From positions 2,003,505 to 2,067,504 of the forward strand of contig CAUYUJ010014171.1 in NCBI GenBank assembly GCA_963575745.1: DNA of 64,000 bases, given 5' to 3'. Within the stretch, counting starts at the first letter, position 1; every line of letters begins with the position of its first letter. This document shows positions 9,796-20,950 of this stretch, piece by piece. Source of the DNA: Prorocentrum cordatum (taxonomy: Eukaryota; Sar; Dinophyceae; Prorocentrales; Prorocentraceae). The translations under genes and the position numbers were made by a program. The notes beneath the pieces are model-generated. The model worked only from the letters and a program-made list of their open reading frames with translations, searched no databases and was not told where the DNA came from.

Positions 9796-11120
9796 TGATA
9801 GTGGCCGTCCCATGGTGCTTCTTGGGCCGTGATCTTGGGGCCTCTGTGGCTCGTTTGGGAGCCTCTCGGCGCTTCTTCTCGGCCTCCTGGAAACCTCCTG
9901 GGGCCCTCTTGGGCTGTCTCGGGTGCCGCTTGGGCCATGTGGAGGCCGTGTGGGAGGCCGTCCGGGGCCGTCTGGGGGTTGTCTGGGGCCGTCTTGGGCG
10001 CTTCTGTGGCCGTCTGGAGCGCCTCTTGGGCCGTTCTGAGGTCGTCTTGGGCTGTCTTGGGGCCCTCATGGGGGCATCTTAGGGCGATCTTGGGGGCCTC
10101 TCGCTCTTGGGGGGCTGGTTTGGGAGCCTATTGGGCCGCCATGGGCGCCTCGGGAGCCGCGCTGGGGCCGTTTTGAAACGTTTTGGGGCCGCTAGGGGCC
10201 CTTGGGCCGTCTCTGGGGCCGCCATGGGCGCCTCAAGAGACGTGGTGGGGCCGTTTTGAAGCGTTTTGGGGGCTCTGGGGGCCCTCTTGGGCCGTCTTGG
10301 TTGCCTTTCGGGTGGTTGTTTTGGGGCCGTCTGGGCCCGTCTTGGGCACCTTTTGGGCCGTCCTGGGCGCCTCTTGGGCCGTCCCGGTGTCGTCTGGGGC
10401 CGCCTGGGGCCCTCATGGGGGAATCTTAAGACGATATTGGGGCCTCTATGCCCGTCGAGGACGCGTTGGAAGCGAAAAGCGCGAGAATGCCCAACATATG
10501 CGTTGCCCGGAGGGAATGGGGCGATTTTGGCCTCTTGGGTCTCTCCTGGAGGCCTCTGGGGCCATCCTGGAGCCAGCTTGGGGTCCCCTGGGGGCGCCCG
10601 GGCGCCCTCTCGACCGTCCTCTTGGGGCCATTATTGGGCGCTCTCGGGGCTGTCTTGGGTGCCTCTTGGCCCGTCTCGGGCGCCTCTGGAGCCGTCCCAA
10701 GGGCGTCTCGGGACCCTCCTAGGGGGCGTCTGGGGTCGACCTTGCGGGCCTGTACAGCCGTCTTGGAGACTGTGCAGACGAAAAGAGCTGACATAGGACA
10801 AGCCAACGGTTTCCGAAAGGAATGACGCGATTTTTGCCTCTTGGGCTCTGCTGGGGGTCCTCCTGGGCCGTTTCGTAAGCCTCCTGGCCTGCCTTGGAGG
10901 CCTCTGGGGCCATCCTGGAGCTAGCTTGGGGTCCTCTGGGGGCGTCTGGGCGCCCTCTTGAACGTCTCTGAGTCTTCTTGGGGCCGTCTTGGGGCATCTT
11001 GGGACCGCCCAGAGCCGTCCCGGAGCGCTCGGGGGACTCGCAGGGCGCCCCGGAGGGCCCAGGAAGCCTTTCGGGACAAAAACCTTCTCGCACGAAAAGG
11101 CCCCTGCATTGCACAAGGGA

Positions 11121-11228
11121 TGCCGTTGGGCTCCAGCTTCGCCTCCCGCATCTTGCTCAGCAGCGCCAGCGCCCGCTGCCACTGCTCGCCCTTCTCGCAC
11201 GCGCTGATCCCAGCGTTGTAGCTGATGA
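11121..11228 (-). pseudogene. Isolated single PPR unit (108 nt)
   Basis: Minus strand encodes SYNAGISACEKGEQWQRA followed by LALLSKMREAKLEPNGI, one complete 35-residue PPR with an extra codon (TCA TCA) at its start. Base-specifying residues by the PPR code are Asn5 and Asn35. It is bounded on the right by CTAG of the module hairpin 11241-11258 and on the left by the weak 5' end of E1. There is no start codon and no continuation, so it cannot stand alone as a gene. Confidence 0.75.
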
Positions 11229-11258
11229 CTAGAGCTGACCCGTGGACTTACGTCCACG

Positions 11259-12055
11259 ACAGCTTGTAGTGGTATAGTCAGGGGCTGCCTGACCTCTGAG
11301 CCCTAGGAGGCGCATCGGACCCCCTAGGGAAATGGTAAATTGCTCAGGGCGGACGCTATTGTCGCCCTCACAGCGCACTGATTACCTGGAGCGCGAAACT
11401 ACACAGGGCAGGCCAGGTGGGACGTATTGTCCCCTACCGGCACAATGATGCTACATAGGAAGTGTAGTTCACAAGAATAAACTTGTGCAACCATTTGCTC
11501 CTTTTGTGAAATGTTCACAAGGCCTGTTGGAGCCGCCGCGGCCTATGCTTCACAAGAGCGCACCTTGTGAAATGTTGCCTAGCCACGCCGCAGAGAGAAA
11601 GGAGACAAAGATGGTCCCCGCCTCAAGACAAAATGTCGACGAGGACTATACAAAGGGTCAGCTGTAAAGACGAAAAAGGTGATCCCTAACTGCACAAGGA
11701 AGTTCGAAAGGCATGCAAGTCAGTAGACGAGCGTGTTGACGTCGATTTGCGCATCACGAATCCGCTGCCGATGACGCCGCCGGAGCCTGAGCAGCGCAAG
11801 CCTGGGACACGATCCACAGACCAGGGTTTCTCAGTGGGTCTCTCACCCCCGCACTGAGGTGGTCTACACCCTCAGTGGGTCTCTCACCCCCGCACTGAGA
11901 CGTCCGCCAGGCCTCGAAACCTGGAGCGCCGAAACGCCGAGTCCATCCAGACAGACATCCCGGACGTCACTGCCAGCATGCTGGCAGGCCTGGCGGTCGC
12001 AACTGACCCTCGGCCGCACGCCGCGGCAGCGGGGATGGCCGCCAGCCGGCCGCGG
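11259..12055. other. Island of unique, non-repetitive sequence
   Basis: Composition is more balanced than anywhere nearby and there is no filler. It contains CTTGTGAAATGTT-type repeats (near 11500 and 11570) and an exact 29-bp duplication (11829-11857 and 11871-11899) whose ends CTCAGTG and CACTGAG are complementary. A 60-codon plus-strand frame at 11485-11667 has no recognisable content. TGTAGTGGTATAGTCAGG (11263-11280) resembles a tRNA A-box, but no matching B-box or cloverleaf follows. Confidence 0.45.
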
Positions 12056-12058
12056 GCA

Positions 12059-12620
12059 ATGCAGCGGCTGCTTGTTTCCTGCTGCTAGCTACTAATTGCT
12101 ACCGCTGCTGGCTTGCGTGCTGCCGGATATGGAGGCCGTGCTGGGGGCCCTATGGCCGAAACTATTGGGGGCCTCGTTGGGTCCTCTTGGGGCCGTCCTG
12201 GGCCGTCTCGGGGTTCTCTGGGGGTCTGTTGGGCCGTCGTGGCGATCTCTGGAGGGCGTATCGGGCCGTCTGGAAGCTCTCCGAATCCTTCTTTATATCC
12301 TGGGAGCCCTCTGGGGCCGCCCTTGGGCTCTCTTCAGGAAGTCAAAGACCGCCCAGAGGGCCCTAAGACGGCCCGAAGACGGCCCGAGACGGCCCAAGGA
12401 GGCTCCGAAAACAACCCAGAAGGCTCGATGGGGGCCCCCAGAGGGCCCAAGGTGGCCCGCAAGGAGGCCAAGAGACTCCCCCGAAGCCGTCTTGGAGCGG
12501 TCTCGCGTCGAAAAGCCTGCGAAGCAAAAGACATACATCTTCCTTTGGGTGTTGGGAAACTTGGGCAGTTGCCGTGGTCTTCTGGACAATTCCTGCAAGG
12601 CCTCTTGGGGAGTCTAGGGG
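12059..12620. repeat. Segment duplicated at 53047-53600
   Basis: It starts GCAGCGGCTGCTTGTTTCC at both places and runs through filler to TTCTGGACAATTCCTGCA. The two copies differ by scattered substitutions and small indels. At 53 kb the segment sits inside a different module (E19), so it moved as part of module shuffling. Confidence 0.8.
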
Positions 12621-12959
12621 CCTTTTGGACGCCTCTTGGAACCGCTTGAGATCTCTCGGGGGCTCTGTCTGGCGGCTGTCGGGGCCAATTCTGGCCATCT
12701 CGGACATTACCGAAGGCTGTCTCTGCGACGTACCCAGAACCCACAGGGACCCGGAGGCAGTGCCGACGCCGCTGGAGGCCGAGAAAGCGATTGGCCCACG
12801 CACTTCTCCCAGGCTTGAAAGGATGATGATAGCTTCGAGCTCCAGTTTCAGAGTTTTTGACGTTGCGGCTCGCTCTCGGGAACCTCGGGTTGAAGAGCTT
12901 ACTGTGTCACCGTTCGCTCTTGGGATGGGAGCCTTGGGTTGAAAAGCGTTCTACTGTAC

Positions 12960-14650
12960 CGATCGCTCTTTTATTTTGCGTCTGTGCGCCTTCTCAGTGG
13001 TCCTTATGGGGGACTTTTTGGGGCTCTTCAGGGGCCGTTTTGGGCCGTTCTGTGGCCGTTTTGGAACGTCTTGGGGCCCGTTCGGGCCGTCACGGGGCGT
13101 CTTGGAGGCCTTGGACCGTCTTGGGGTTCTCTGGAGGGCTTCCTGTGGCACTCTTGGGAGCCTCGGCGGCCCTCTTGGAGCCCTCTCAAGCCGTTTGAGG
13201 GCCTCCTCGGGCCGTCTTTGGGCCCTCTGGCAGCGTCTTGGGGCTCTCTTGCTTGGGGGCCGCTTGGGTCGTCCTGGGGGGTTTTGGAGGGCCTCTTGGC
13301 CTGTCCTGGACCGTGTAATAACTCAAAAGGCGGAAATGCTGAAGATGTACGTTTTCCGTTCGGAACGTGACCATGTTTGCCTCTTTGGCGTCCTCTCGGG
13401 GCCCTCTCGGAGTGTCTTTGGGGCCTCTTGGACCGTCTTGGAGCCACCTTCTGAGGTCGTGGGCGCCTTGGAGGCCTTGGACCGTCTTGGGGCTCTCTGG
13501 AGGGCTTCCTGTGGCCCTCTTGGGAGTCTCGTCGGGCCCTCCTGGAGCCCTCTTGGGGCCGTCTTGGAGCCCTCTCAGGCCGTTTGAGGGTCCCCTTGGG
13601 CTGTCTTTGTGCCTCTTGCAGCGCCTTGGGGCTCTCTTGGGAGCCGCTTGGGTCGTCTTGGGGGGTTTTGGAGGGCCTCTTGGCCTGTCCTGGACCGTGC
13701 AATGACTCAAAAGGCTGAAATGCTGAAGATGTACGTTTTCCGTTCCGAATGTGACCATGTTTGCCTCTTTGGCGTCCTCTCGGGGCCCTCTCGGAGTGTC
13801 TTTGGGGCCTCTTGGACAGTCTTGGAGCCATCTTCTGAGGTCTTTGGGGCGCCTTGGAGGCCTTGGGTCGTCTTGGGGCTCTCTGGAGGGCTTCCTGTGG
13901 CCTTCTTGGGAGCCTCGTCGGGCCATCTTGGAGCCCCCTTGGGGCCGTCTTGGAGCCCTCTCAGGCCGTTTGAGGGCCCCCTCGGGCCGTCTTTGGGCCC
14001 TCTTGCAGCGTCTTGGGGCTCTCTTGGGGGAAACCTCTTGGTCTGTCCTGGGCAGTGCAGCCACGCAAAAAAGCGGATACAACGAACATGTGCGTTTCCC
14101 CTTCGGAATCTGACACTGTTTGCCTCTTTGGCGTCCTCTCGGGGCCCTCTCGGAGCGTCTTTGGGGCCTCTTGGACCGTCTTGGAGCCACCTTCTGATGT
14201 CTTTTGGGCTTTCTGGGGCCCTCTTGGGGGCCTCTTCGGGCCCTCTTGGGGCCGCCTTGGGGCCCTCTCGAGCCGTTTGAGGGCTCCTTGGGCGATGTTT
14301 GGGCCCTCCTTGGACCGCCTGGGGACCCTCTTCGGGGCCGCTTGGGCCGTCGTAGGGGGGTTTTGGGGGGCCGCTCGGTCTGCCCTGGACCGTGCAGCAG
14401 CGCAAGAGGCGGACATGCTGAGCATGTACGTTTTCCCATCAAGATGTGACGACGTTTGGCTCTTTGGCGTCCTCTCGGGGCCAAACGGAACGTCTTTGGG
14501 ACCCCTTGGACCGTCTTGCAGCCCCCTTCGGGGGTCTTTGGAGCGTCAAGGCCCGTCTCGGCACCAGCTGAGGCCGTCTTGGAGCGCTCTTGGACCGTCT
14601 TACAACCCCTCTGGGGCGCCTCTTGCGCCGTCGAGGGCGATTCGACCACG
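12960..14650 (+). repeat. Filler array of ~370-bp monomers
   Basis: Plus-strand CTTGGGCCGT-type filler. A less G-rich island with GAAATGCTGAAGATGTACG or close variants, followed by GTGACCATGTTTGCCTCTTT, recurs near 13335, 13715, 14075 and 14415, giving a period of about 340-380 bp. All six frames stay open for long distances, typical of stop-poor repeat rather than of coding sequence. Confidence 0.75.
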
Positions 14651-14998
14651 TGGTGGGGCCGTGAGGTGTGATTTTATGCACTTGGGTGCCCACCTTTCTG
14701 GCACGCGCTTCCGCCCGCCATGTAGGATAGACTAGGGCTGACCCGAGGACTCCGTCCACGAGCTCTGCACGAATTGGCATGTCGTGGTGGACATGCTGCC
14801 ACAAGGCCTGACATGATGACGTGGGGCTCGAACTTCGAATTCCGCGCATGCTACTGCGTGCTGCCGCTTGCTGCCGCTTGCTGCCGCTGCTGCGTGCTGT
14901 GGGCAATGCTTACCTTTGCTGCGTGCTGTTGCTTCTTGCCTTCGGGGGATAATTGGGGCGTCTTGGGCCGCCCCAGGATGATTTCGAGCCGCCTTGAG

Positions 14999-15265
14999 GC
15001 GGGCAGGGAGCGCCAAGCAAGTGTCAAGGAAGCCGAAGAGCCCCATGCGGAGTCCGGGTACGGAGTCAGGAACTGGGTCGAGATGGCTCGTGGCACCGTT
15101 CACGCTTAGGAGACTTCATCTTCATCCTCCCCCTCCTCCTCCTCCTCCTCCTCCTCCTCCTCCTCATCATCATCCTCGTCATCATCCTCGTCATCATCCT
15201 CATCCTCATCCTCATCCTCATCCTCATCCTCATCCTCCTCCTCCTCCTCATCATCCTCATCATCC

Positions 15266-15317
<52 letters not shown>

Positions 15318-15376
15318 GATCGTCATCGTCATCCTTATCATCACCATCGCCATAACCATCATTATCATCAAGCCAG

Positions 15377-15431
<55 letters not shown>

Positions 15432-15770
15432 GTCGTCACATAATTTGGAGCGTCGGCCCAATACGGCCCGAGACGGCCCCAATGTTGCTCCAAGATCGTC
15501 CAAGACGTTTCGAAGATGGCACCATAATGGCCCAAGAGGCCCCCAGGAGGGCTGCAACAGCGAAACACGTCAGGGCCCGAAGAGGCCCGGGAGAAGGCTC
15601 GTGACCGACCGAACGTACGAAGGATTTTGGGCCAAATCCGGCAGGGAGCGCCAAGCAAACGTCAGGGAGACCGAAGAGCCCCATGCGGAGCCTGGGCACG
15701 AAATCAGGAACTGGGTCGAGATGGCTCGTGGCACCGTTCACGCTTAGGAGACTTCATCATCATCCTCCCC
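14999..15770. repeat. ~130-bp direct repeats flanking CAT tracts
   Basis: 14999-15128 and 15639-15770 both run from GGCAGGGAGCGCCAAGCAA through GCACCGTTCACGCTTAGGAG to the beginning of a CTC/CAT tract. Shorter copies of the first 25 bp occur near 16711 and 55441. The pair looks like a tandem duplication of unique flank plus microsatellite. Confidence 0.75.
15120..15435. repeat. (CTC)n to (CAT)n compound microsatellite
   Basis: Passes from CTC through CATCCT hexamers to pure CAT/TCA. No coding significance. Confidence 0.95.
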
Positions 15771-16372
15771 CTCCTCCTCCTCCTCCTCCTCATCATCATC
15801 ATCCTCGTCATCCTCCTCCTCATCCTCCTCCTCCTCCTCCTCCTCCTCATCATCATCATCGTCATCGTCATCGTCATCCTCATCCTCGTCCTCATCATCA
15901 CCATCCTCATCCTCATCCTCATCCTTCTCCTCCTCCTCCTCCTTCTCATCATCATCATCATAATCAGCATCATCGTCGTAGCATCAGCATCATCGTCGTT
16001 ATCGTCATCAGCATCATCATCGTCATCATCATCCTCCTCCTCGTCCTCCTCATAATCAGCGTTATTATCATCATCCTCGTCCTCATCCTCATCCTCATCC
16101 TCAGCATCATCATCATCATCATAATCATCAGCATCATCATCATCATCATCAGCATCGTCATCCTTATCCTCATCATCGTCATCCTCCTCATCATCATCAT
16201 CATCATCATCATCGACAGCATCAGCATCAGCATCAGCATCATCATCAGCATCAGCATCAGCATCATCACCATCACCATCATCATCACCATCGTCATCAGC
16301 AGCATCATCATGATCATGATTATGATCCTGATCCTGATTCTGATCCTGATCCTGATCCTGATCCTGATCCTG

Positions 16373-16454
<82 letters not shown>

Positions 16455-16455
16455 C
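15765..16455. repeat. Long (CAT/CTC/CAGCAT)n compound microsatellite
   Basis: Nearly 700 bp of interrupted CAT, CTC, CAGCAT and CCTGAT motifs ending in a pure TCA run of about 75 bp. The frame reading Ile/Met-rich on the two strands is an artefact. Confidence 0.95.
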
Positions 16456-16754
16456 CACATCATTTGCAACGTCGGTCCAAAACGGCCCAATACGGCACAA
16501 GATCGCGTCAGACGCCTCCCCACATGGCCCCATATATCATTTGGGACGTCGGCCCCAAACAGCCCCAGACGGCCCACGATGGCATCAGACGCCTCCCAAA
16601 TGGCCCCATGCTGGCCCAAGAAGCCCGGAGAGGGCTGCGAGAGCGAAAGACGGCATGGCCCCAAGAGGCCGCGGAGAGGGCTCCAGTCCGACAAAAAGAG
16701 CGAGGGGTTTGCAGGGAGCGCCAAACAAGCGTCAGGAGGGCCGAGGAGCCCCAT

Positions 16755-17150
16755 GGTGCGCTTGGAGCCGTTTTGGGACCGTCTTCGGGCCGTCTTAGGC
16801 TGTCTTTGGCTGCTGTTGGTGCTGTCTTCGGTGCTTCTTGGGCCGTCATATTGGGGCCTCTGGGCGTCGTTTAGGAGCCTCTCAGCGCTTCTTTTCGGCC
16901 TCCTGGAAGCCTCCTGGGGCCCTCTTGGGCTGTCTCGGGTGCCTCCTGGGCCGTGTTGAGGCCGTCCGGGGGTTATCTGGGGCCGCCTTGGGCGTCTCTG
17001 GAGCAGTCTGGGGACCGACTGGGGGTCGTCTTGGGCCGTCCTGGGCCGCTCTTGAGGCTGTCGTGGGTACCCCGTGGACTGCCAGGGGCGCCTCAAAAGC
17101 AGTCCTGGGGCCATCTTGGGACCCTGTATGGCCGTCTTGGGCGCTATGCA
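16755..17150 (+). repeat. Filler segment duplicated at 55470-55880
   Basis: Both copies run from CATGGTGCGCT through GGAGCCTCTCAGCGCTTCTT. A third, more diverged version of the middle is at about 9840-9990. It lies in modules E3, E19 and E1 respectively. Confidence 0.75.
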
Positions 17151-17515
17151 GAGGGCAAGCCCGGGAACTGCGAAAATGCACGCCCGCCCCATGGAATGGG
17201 ACGATTTTTCGGTGTTCGGGATCTCTTGGGGCACGTCGTGGAGCCCATTTGCAACGTTTTGGAATCTCCTTGGGCCGTTTGGAGGCTGTGTGAGGCGTTG
17301 TCGAGCCCTCTGGGCGCGTCTCGCAGACCCTCTTGGACCGTCTTCGGCCGTCTGGGGGCCCTGTTGGGGGCCTCCTGGTGCGTGTCAGAACGCTCTTGGG
17401 CCATCTTGGAAGCGCGCCGGGGCATGCTGGGGCTCGCAAGGGCCGCTTGGGGGGGCCAGTCCGCTACCACCGCTCTCACCATCCGTGAGCGCTGGGGCAG
17501 CCATTGTAGGAGAGA

Positions 17516-17620
17516 TGACGTCGGGCTCCAGCTTCGCATCCCGCATCTCGCTCAACAGTGCCAGCGCCGGCTGCCACTGCTGGCCCTTCTCGCACGCGCT
17601 GATCCCAGCGTTGTAGCTGA
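17516..17620 (-). pseudogene. Isolated PPR unit, exactly 105 nt
   Basis: Minus strand encodes ALVSYNAGISACEKGQQW then QPALALLSEMRDAKLEPDVI, one full 35-residue PPR with Asn5/Asp35, the combination that specifies U in the plant PPR code. Left boundary GTCA|TCTCTCCTAC (start of E3), right boundary CTAG|TCAGC (end of E4). Both boundaries fall at the same point of the repeat as in the other units. Confidence 0.8.
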
Positions 17621-19011
17621 CTAGGGCGAACCCGTGGACTTCGTCCACGTCATCTTGGGCCAGTCTTGGCTCGAAAGGCCGTCTTGGGCCTGTCTTCGTT
17701 CGAAGGTGGAAATCTTTCAGAAACCATCGAAGAATCAATGAGTTCGTTTGCCGCGGCTCGTCTGGAGCGTCTTCGAGCGGTCTTGGGCCGTCTTGGAGGC
17801 CCTCTTGGACCGCTTCCTTCTTTTCGTCCGCCTTCCGCTCTACCTCCGCCTAGACAGCCTTCGGAGCGTCACAGACGGCTATGGTGGGTCTGCGGTGTAC
17901 GTCTCGCCGCTGGTCAATTTTGAAAGCACATGGGGCCTTGAAAAAAATCACCCGGAGAGCTCTGGTGACTTTTTTTCCGGTTGCCTCTTCGAAACCTGAT
18001 GGCGTTCGGTGCCGTCTCCTTGGAAAAGGTTAGTGGGCCTCTCGGGGTTTCTATACGAGCTCCTGGGGGCCTGTTGGGGCCTCGTTGGCCGTCTTGCGGC
18101 CTCCTAGGGACCTCTTGGGCCGTCTTGCGGCCTCCTGGGGGCCTTTTCTCTTGAACTTTTTTGGGGCGCCTGGGGCCGTTCCCGGGCTGTCCCCCCGAGC
18201 CTCTTCCGGGGGACAGCCCAGGAAATCTATTGTGCTGGCGTGCTGTGCGTGCGTGCTCCGATGTGAGAGGTCGGAAGGGTGTCCCGACGTCACCGCTCGC
18301 TCTTGGGAGCTGTGCCTGGGAGAGCTCTCTATGCTGCGTCTCGCTCTTGGGAGCCTTGGTGGCGTCTGTGGGCCTGTTTGGTGGTCCTTGTGGGGGTCTT
18401 TCTCGGGCCATTCGTTTTGGGGCCTTTTTGGGCCGTCACGGGGCGTCCTCAAGGCCTTGGACCGTCTTGGAGCTCTCTTCTCTTGAGGCTACCTGAGGCC
18501 GTCTTGGGAGCCTCTTGGGGCCCCCTGGGAGCTCTCTTGAGGCCGTCTTGGGGTTCTGTGAGGCCGTTTCAGGGCTCTCTGGCGTCGTCTTGGGGCTCTT
18601 GTGGGCCGTCTTGGAGCCCTCTTAGGGACTGCTGGCGTCATCTTGGGGCGATTTGGGAGGCCTCTTGGCGTGTCCTGGGCCGCTGAGGAGCACACAAGGC
18701 GGGCATGCTAAAATTATGCGTTTTCCTCTCGGAATTTGACGATTTGTCCCTCTTTGGCGTGCGCTCGGGGCCCTCCTGGGGCGTCTTTGCGGCCTCTTGG
18801 ATCGTCGTGGAGCACCCCCGGAAGGCTTCGGGCCCTCGTGGGCCGTCTCGGGGCCCACTGAGGCCGTCTTGGAGCGTTCTTGGACGGTCTGGGACTTCTC
18901 TGGAGCGCCTCTGGAACCGGCCCCGTGGTGGCGCCGGAAAGGGGCGATTTTGTGCACACGAGGCCCTGTGAACCCTTCTCGCACGCAGATCCACCGGCCA
19001 TGTAGGAGAGA
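17621..19011 (-). mobile_element. Helitron-like module E4
   Basis: 5' end TCTCTCCTACATGG (19011); 3' end CTAG at 17621 with hairpin CGTGGAC/GTCCACG (17633-17649, loop TTC). It sits between two 105-nt PPR units. The body is filler, less repetitive sequence about 17690-18010, and the hairpin at 18184-18219, with an island near 18705. No open frame of recognisable content. Confidence 0.5.
18184..18219. repeat. Hairpin GGGCTGTCCCCC, copy 1
   Basis: Arms GGGCTGTCCCCC and GGGGGACAGCCC pair perfectly over 12 bp. A homologous hairpin at 61022-61057 has GGGCTGCCCCCCAGA paired with TCTGGGGGACAGCCC, so its stem extends with matched changes. Flanking sequence (CCGTTCCCGGGCTG before, CTTGTGCGTGCGTGCTG-like after) is also shared. 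Confidence 0.7.
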
Positions 19012-19116
19012 TGACGTCGGGTTCCAGCTTCGCCTCCCACGTCTCGCTCAACAGCGCCAGCGCCCGTTGCCACTGCCCGCCCTTCTTGCACGCGCTGATC
19101 CCAGCGCTGTAGCTGA
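19012..19116 (-). pseudogene. Isolated PPR unit, exactly 105 nt
   Basis: Minus strand encodes LVSYSAGISACKKGGQW then QRALALLSETWEAKLEPDVI. Ser5/Asp35 predicts preference for G under the PPR code. Upstream, across the module hairpin 19130-19144, the frame continues as MDVVHGYT. Left flank GTCA|TCTCTCCTAC, right flank CTAG|TCAGC. Confidence 0.8.
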
Positions 19117-19372
19117 CTAGGGTGTACCCGTGGACTACGTCCACTTGCGAAGTGATGGGGCGCTGCCGTCAGGCGATCACGATGGATGGCGTCAGGTTCG
19201 CCTTCCACGTGTCGCCGGGCAGCTTGAGCGCCGCCTGATTGGGGAGCATGGGAGATGAGGAGGCTCGATCGGGCCATGTGCAAAACGCATTGGGAACGGA
19301 GGTGCGGTGGAGCAGCCGGGGGAGAAGCACATGTATGTCTTCCCATCCACCTCATTATCCTTCTGTTGCTCC

Positions 19373-19525
19373 TGTTCCTCCTCCTCCTCCTCCTCCGTTT
19401 TCGTCTCCTCCTCCTCCTCCTCCTCCTCCTCCTCCTCCTGTTCCTCCTCCTCCTCCTGCTCCTCGACATCCTCCTCCTCCTCCTCCTCCTCCTCCTCCTC
19501 CTCCTCCTCCTCCTCCTCATCTCCC
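19373..19525. repeat. (CTC)n tract
   Basis: Pyrimidine triplet tract. The homologous position in E18 (45880-45975) carries a shorter tract, so length is unstable between the copies. Confidence 0.95.
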
Positions 19526-19699
19526 TCATCCTTCTCAGTGCCCTCCTGATCATCCTCGTCCCCCTCATCCTGTCCCTCATCTTCCTCTTCATTCTCCTCT
19601 CCTTCGGGTTCTCCCGCCTGTCCCTCTGCAGCGTTGGAATGCAGCGCGACAACACCCTTCGGCAAAGCGTCAAAAAATGCGGTTGTGTCGAATGCGTCG

Positions 19700-20950
19700 G
19701 CAGGGCCCAGTCTCGCGGGGTCTTCCTAGGCCTCTCTCGGGGCTCTCTTCGGAGTTCCTGAGATCTTCTTGGGCTCCTTTGGGAAGCTCCTCGCGGCTTC
19801 AAGGCCGTCTCGGTAGGGGCCTCGAGGGCGCCAGGACGGAACCAAAAAGAGTTTCGTGGTGTTCGTTTTGAGGGGCGCTCAAAACGAACAGAGTGCGGCC
19901 TCTCGCGGGGTCTTCCTACGCCTCTGGGGGGGCTCTCTTCGACGTTCCTGAGATCTTCTTGGGCTCCTTTCGGGGGCTCCTCGCGGTTTCAAGGCCGTCT
20001 CGGGAGGGGCCTCGAGGGCGCCAGGACGGAACAAAACAGAGCTTCCAGGTGTTCGTTTTGAGGGGCGCTCAAAACGAACAGTGCCCAGCCCCTGGTGGGG
20101 CTTCCCAGGCCTCTCTCGGGCTCCCTTCGAAGCGTCTGAGATCGTCTTGGGCTCCTTTGGGAAGGTCCTCCCGGCTTCAAGGCCGTCTTGGTAGGGGCCT
20201 CGAGGGCGCCAGGACGGAACCAAAATGAGCTTCGAGATGTTCGTTTTGAGGGGCGCTCAAAACGAACAGTGCGTGGCCTCTCGCGGGGTCTTCCCAGGCC
20301 TCTCGGAGCTCTCTTCGAATTTCCTGAGATCTTCTTGGGCTCCTTTGGGTGGCTCCTCGCGGCTTCAAGGCCGTCTCGGTAGGGGCCTCTGGGGCGCTAG
20401 GACGGAACCAAAAAGAGTTTCGTGGTGTTCGTTTTGAGGGGCGCTCAAAACGAACAGAGCGCGGCCTCTCGCGGGGCCTTCCTACGTCTCTGGGGGGGCT
20501 CTCTTCGAGGCTCCTGAGATCTTCTTGGGCTCCTTTGGGAAGCTCCTCGCGGCTTCGAGGCCGTCTCGGTAGGGGCTGCGAGGGCGCCAGGACGGAACCA
20601 AAATGAGCTTCGAGGTGTTCGTTTAGAGGAGCGCTCAAAACGAACAGAGCCCAGCCCCTGGTGGGGTTTTCCCAGGCCTCTCTCGGGGCTCTCTTCGAAG
20701 CGTCTGAGATCTTCTTCGGCTCGTTTGGGGGGGCTCCTCGCGGCTTCAAGGCCGTCATGGTAGGGGCCTCGAGGGCGCCAGGACGGAAACAAACAGAGCT
20801 TCGAGGTGTTCGTTTTGAGGGGCGCTCAAAACGAACAGTGCCCAGCCCCTGGTGGGGCCTTCCCAGGCCTCTCTCGGGCTCTCTTCGAAGCGTCTGAGAT
20901 CTTCTTGGGCTCCTGTGGGAGGCTCCTCGCGGCTTCAAGGCCGGACAGGG
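19700..20950. repeat. ~190-bp hairpin satellite, array 1 (6 hairpins)
   Basis: Each unit contains arms GTTCGTTTTGAG and CTCAAAACGAAC around GGGCG, a 12-bp stem. Hairpins lie at 19861-19889, 20051-20079, 20239-20267, 20427-20455, 20617-20645 and 20808-20836 (spacing 188-191). The sequence after the hairpin is of type A (GCGGCCTCTCGCGGGG) or B (CCCAGCCCCTGGTGGGG); the order is A B A' A B B. No coding frame persists across units. Confidence 0.9.

Larger units (their letters stand above)
8795..11120 (-). mobile_element. Helitron-like module E1
   Basis: The minus-strand 3' end is CTAG at 8795-8798, preceded by a hairpin of arms GTGGAC/GTCCAC (8808-8822, loop TAC). Adjacent sequence (family c, CTTGCGGGGTGAAGGGGCGC) is shared with E5 and E18. 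The body is a GC-rich palindromic satellite (9040-9795) and plus-strand filler (9830-11090) with A/T-richer islands near 10458-10535 and 10777-10845. The 5' end, next to the PPR unit at 11121, is poor (TCCCTTGTGCAATGC), so this boundary rests on position rather than motif. Confidence 0.35.
11229..14731 (-). mobile_element. Helitron-like module E2
   Basis: Minus-strand 5' end TCTATCCTACATGG at 14731; 3' end CTAG at 11229 behind hairpin CGTGGAC/GTCCACG (11241-11258, loop TTAC). Contents from the 3' side: about 800 bp of unique sequence (11260-12055), a segment also found at 53047-53600 (12059-12620), and filler organised as about 370-bp monomers (12960-14650). No protein of a transposition system is present. 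Confidence 0.4.
14732..17515 (-). mobile_element. Helitron-like module E3
   Basis: 5' end TCTCTCCTACAATGG (17515); 3' end CTAG at 14732 with hairpin CGAGGAC/GTCCACG (14744-14760, one mismatch). Family g 3' sequence, related to E20 and E22 (CTGACATGATGACGTGGGGC). Its neighbour E2 begins at the adjacent base, so E3 and E2 abut without any PPR unit. The body holds a CTG-rich stretch (14850-14935), direct repeats, long CAT tracts and filler in both orientations. Confidence 0.45.

Noticed and set aside
13186-14649. 487-codon minus frame and matching plus frames rich in LGPSWAVLG
   Set aside because: They are six-frame readings of a 370-bp tandem filler repeat; period and indels are not constrained to multiples of three.
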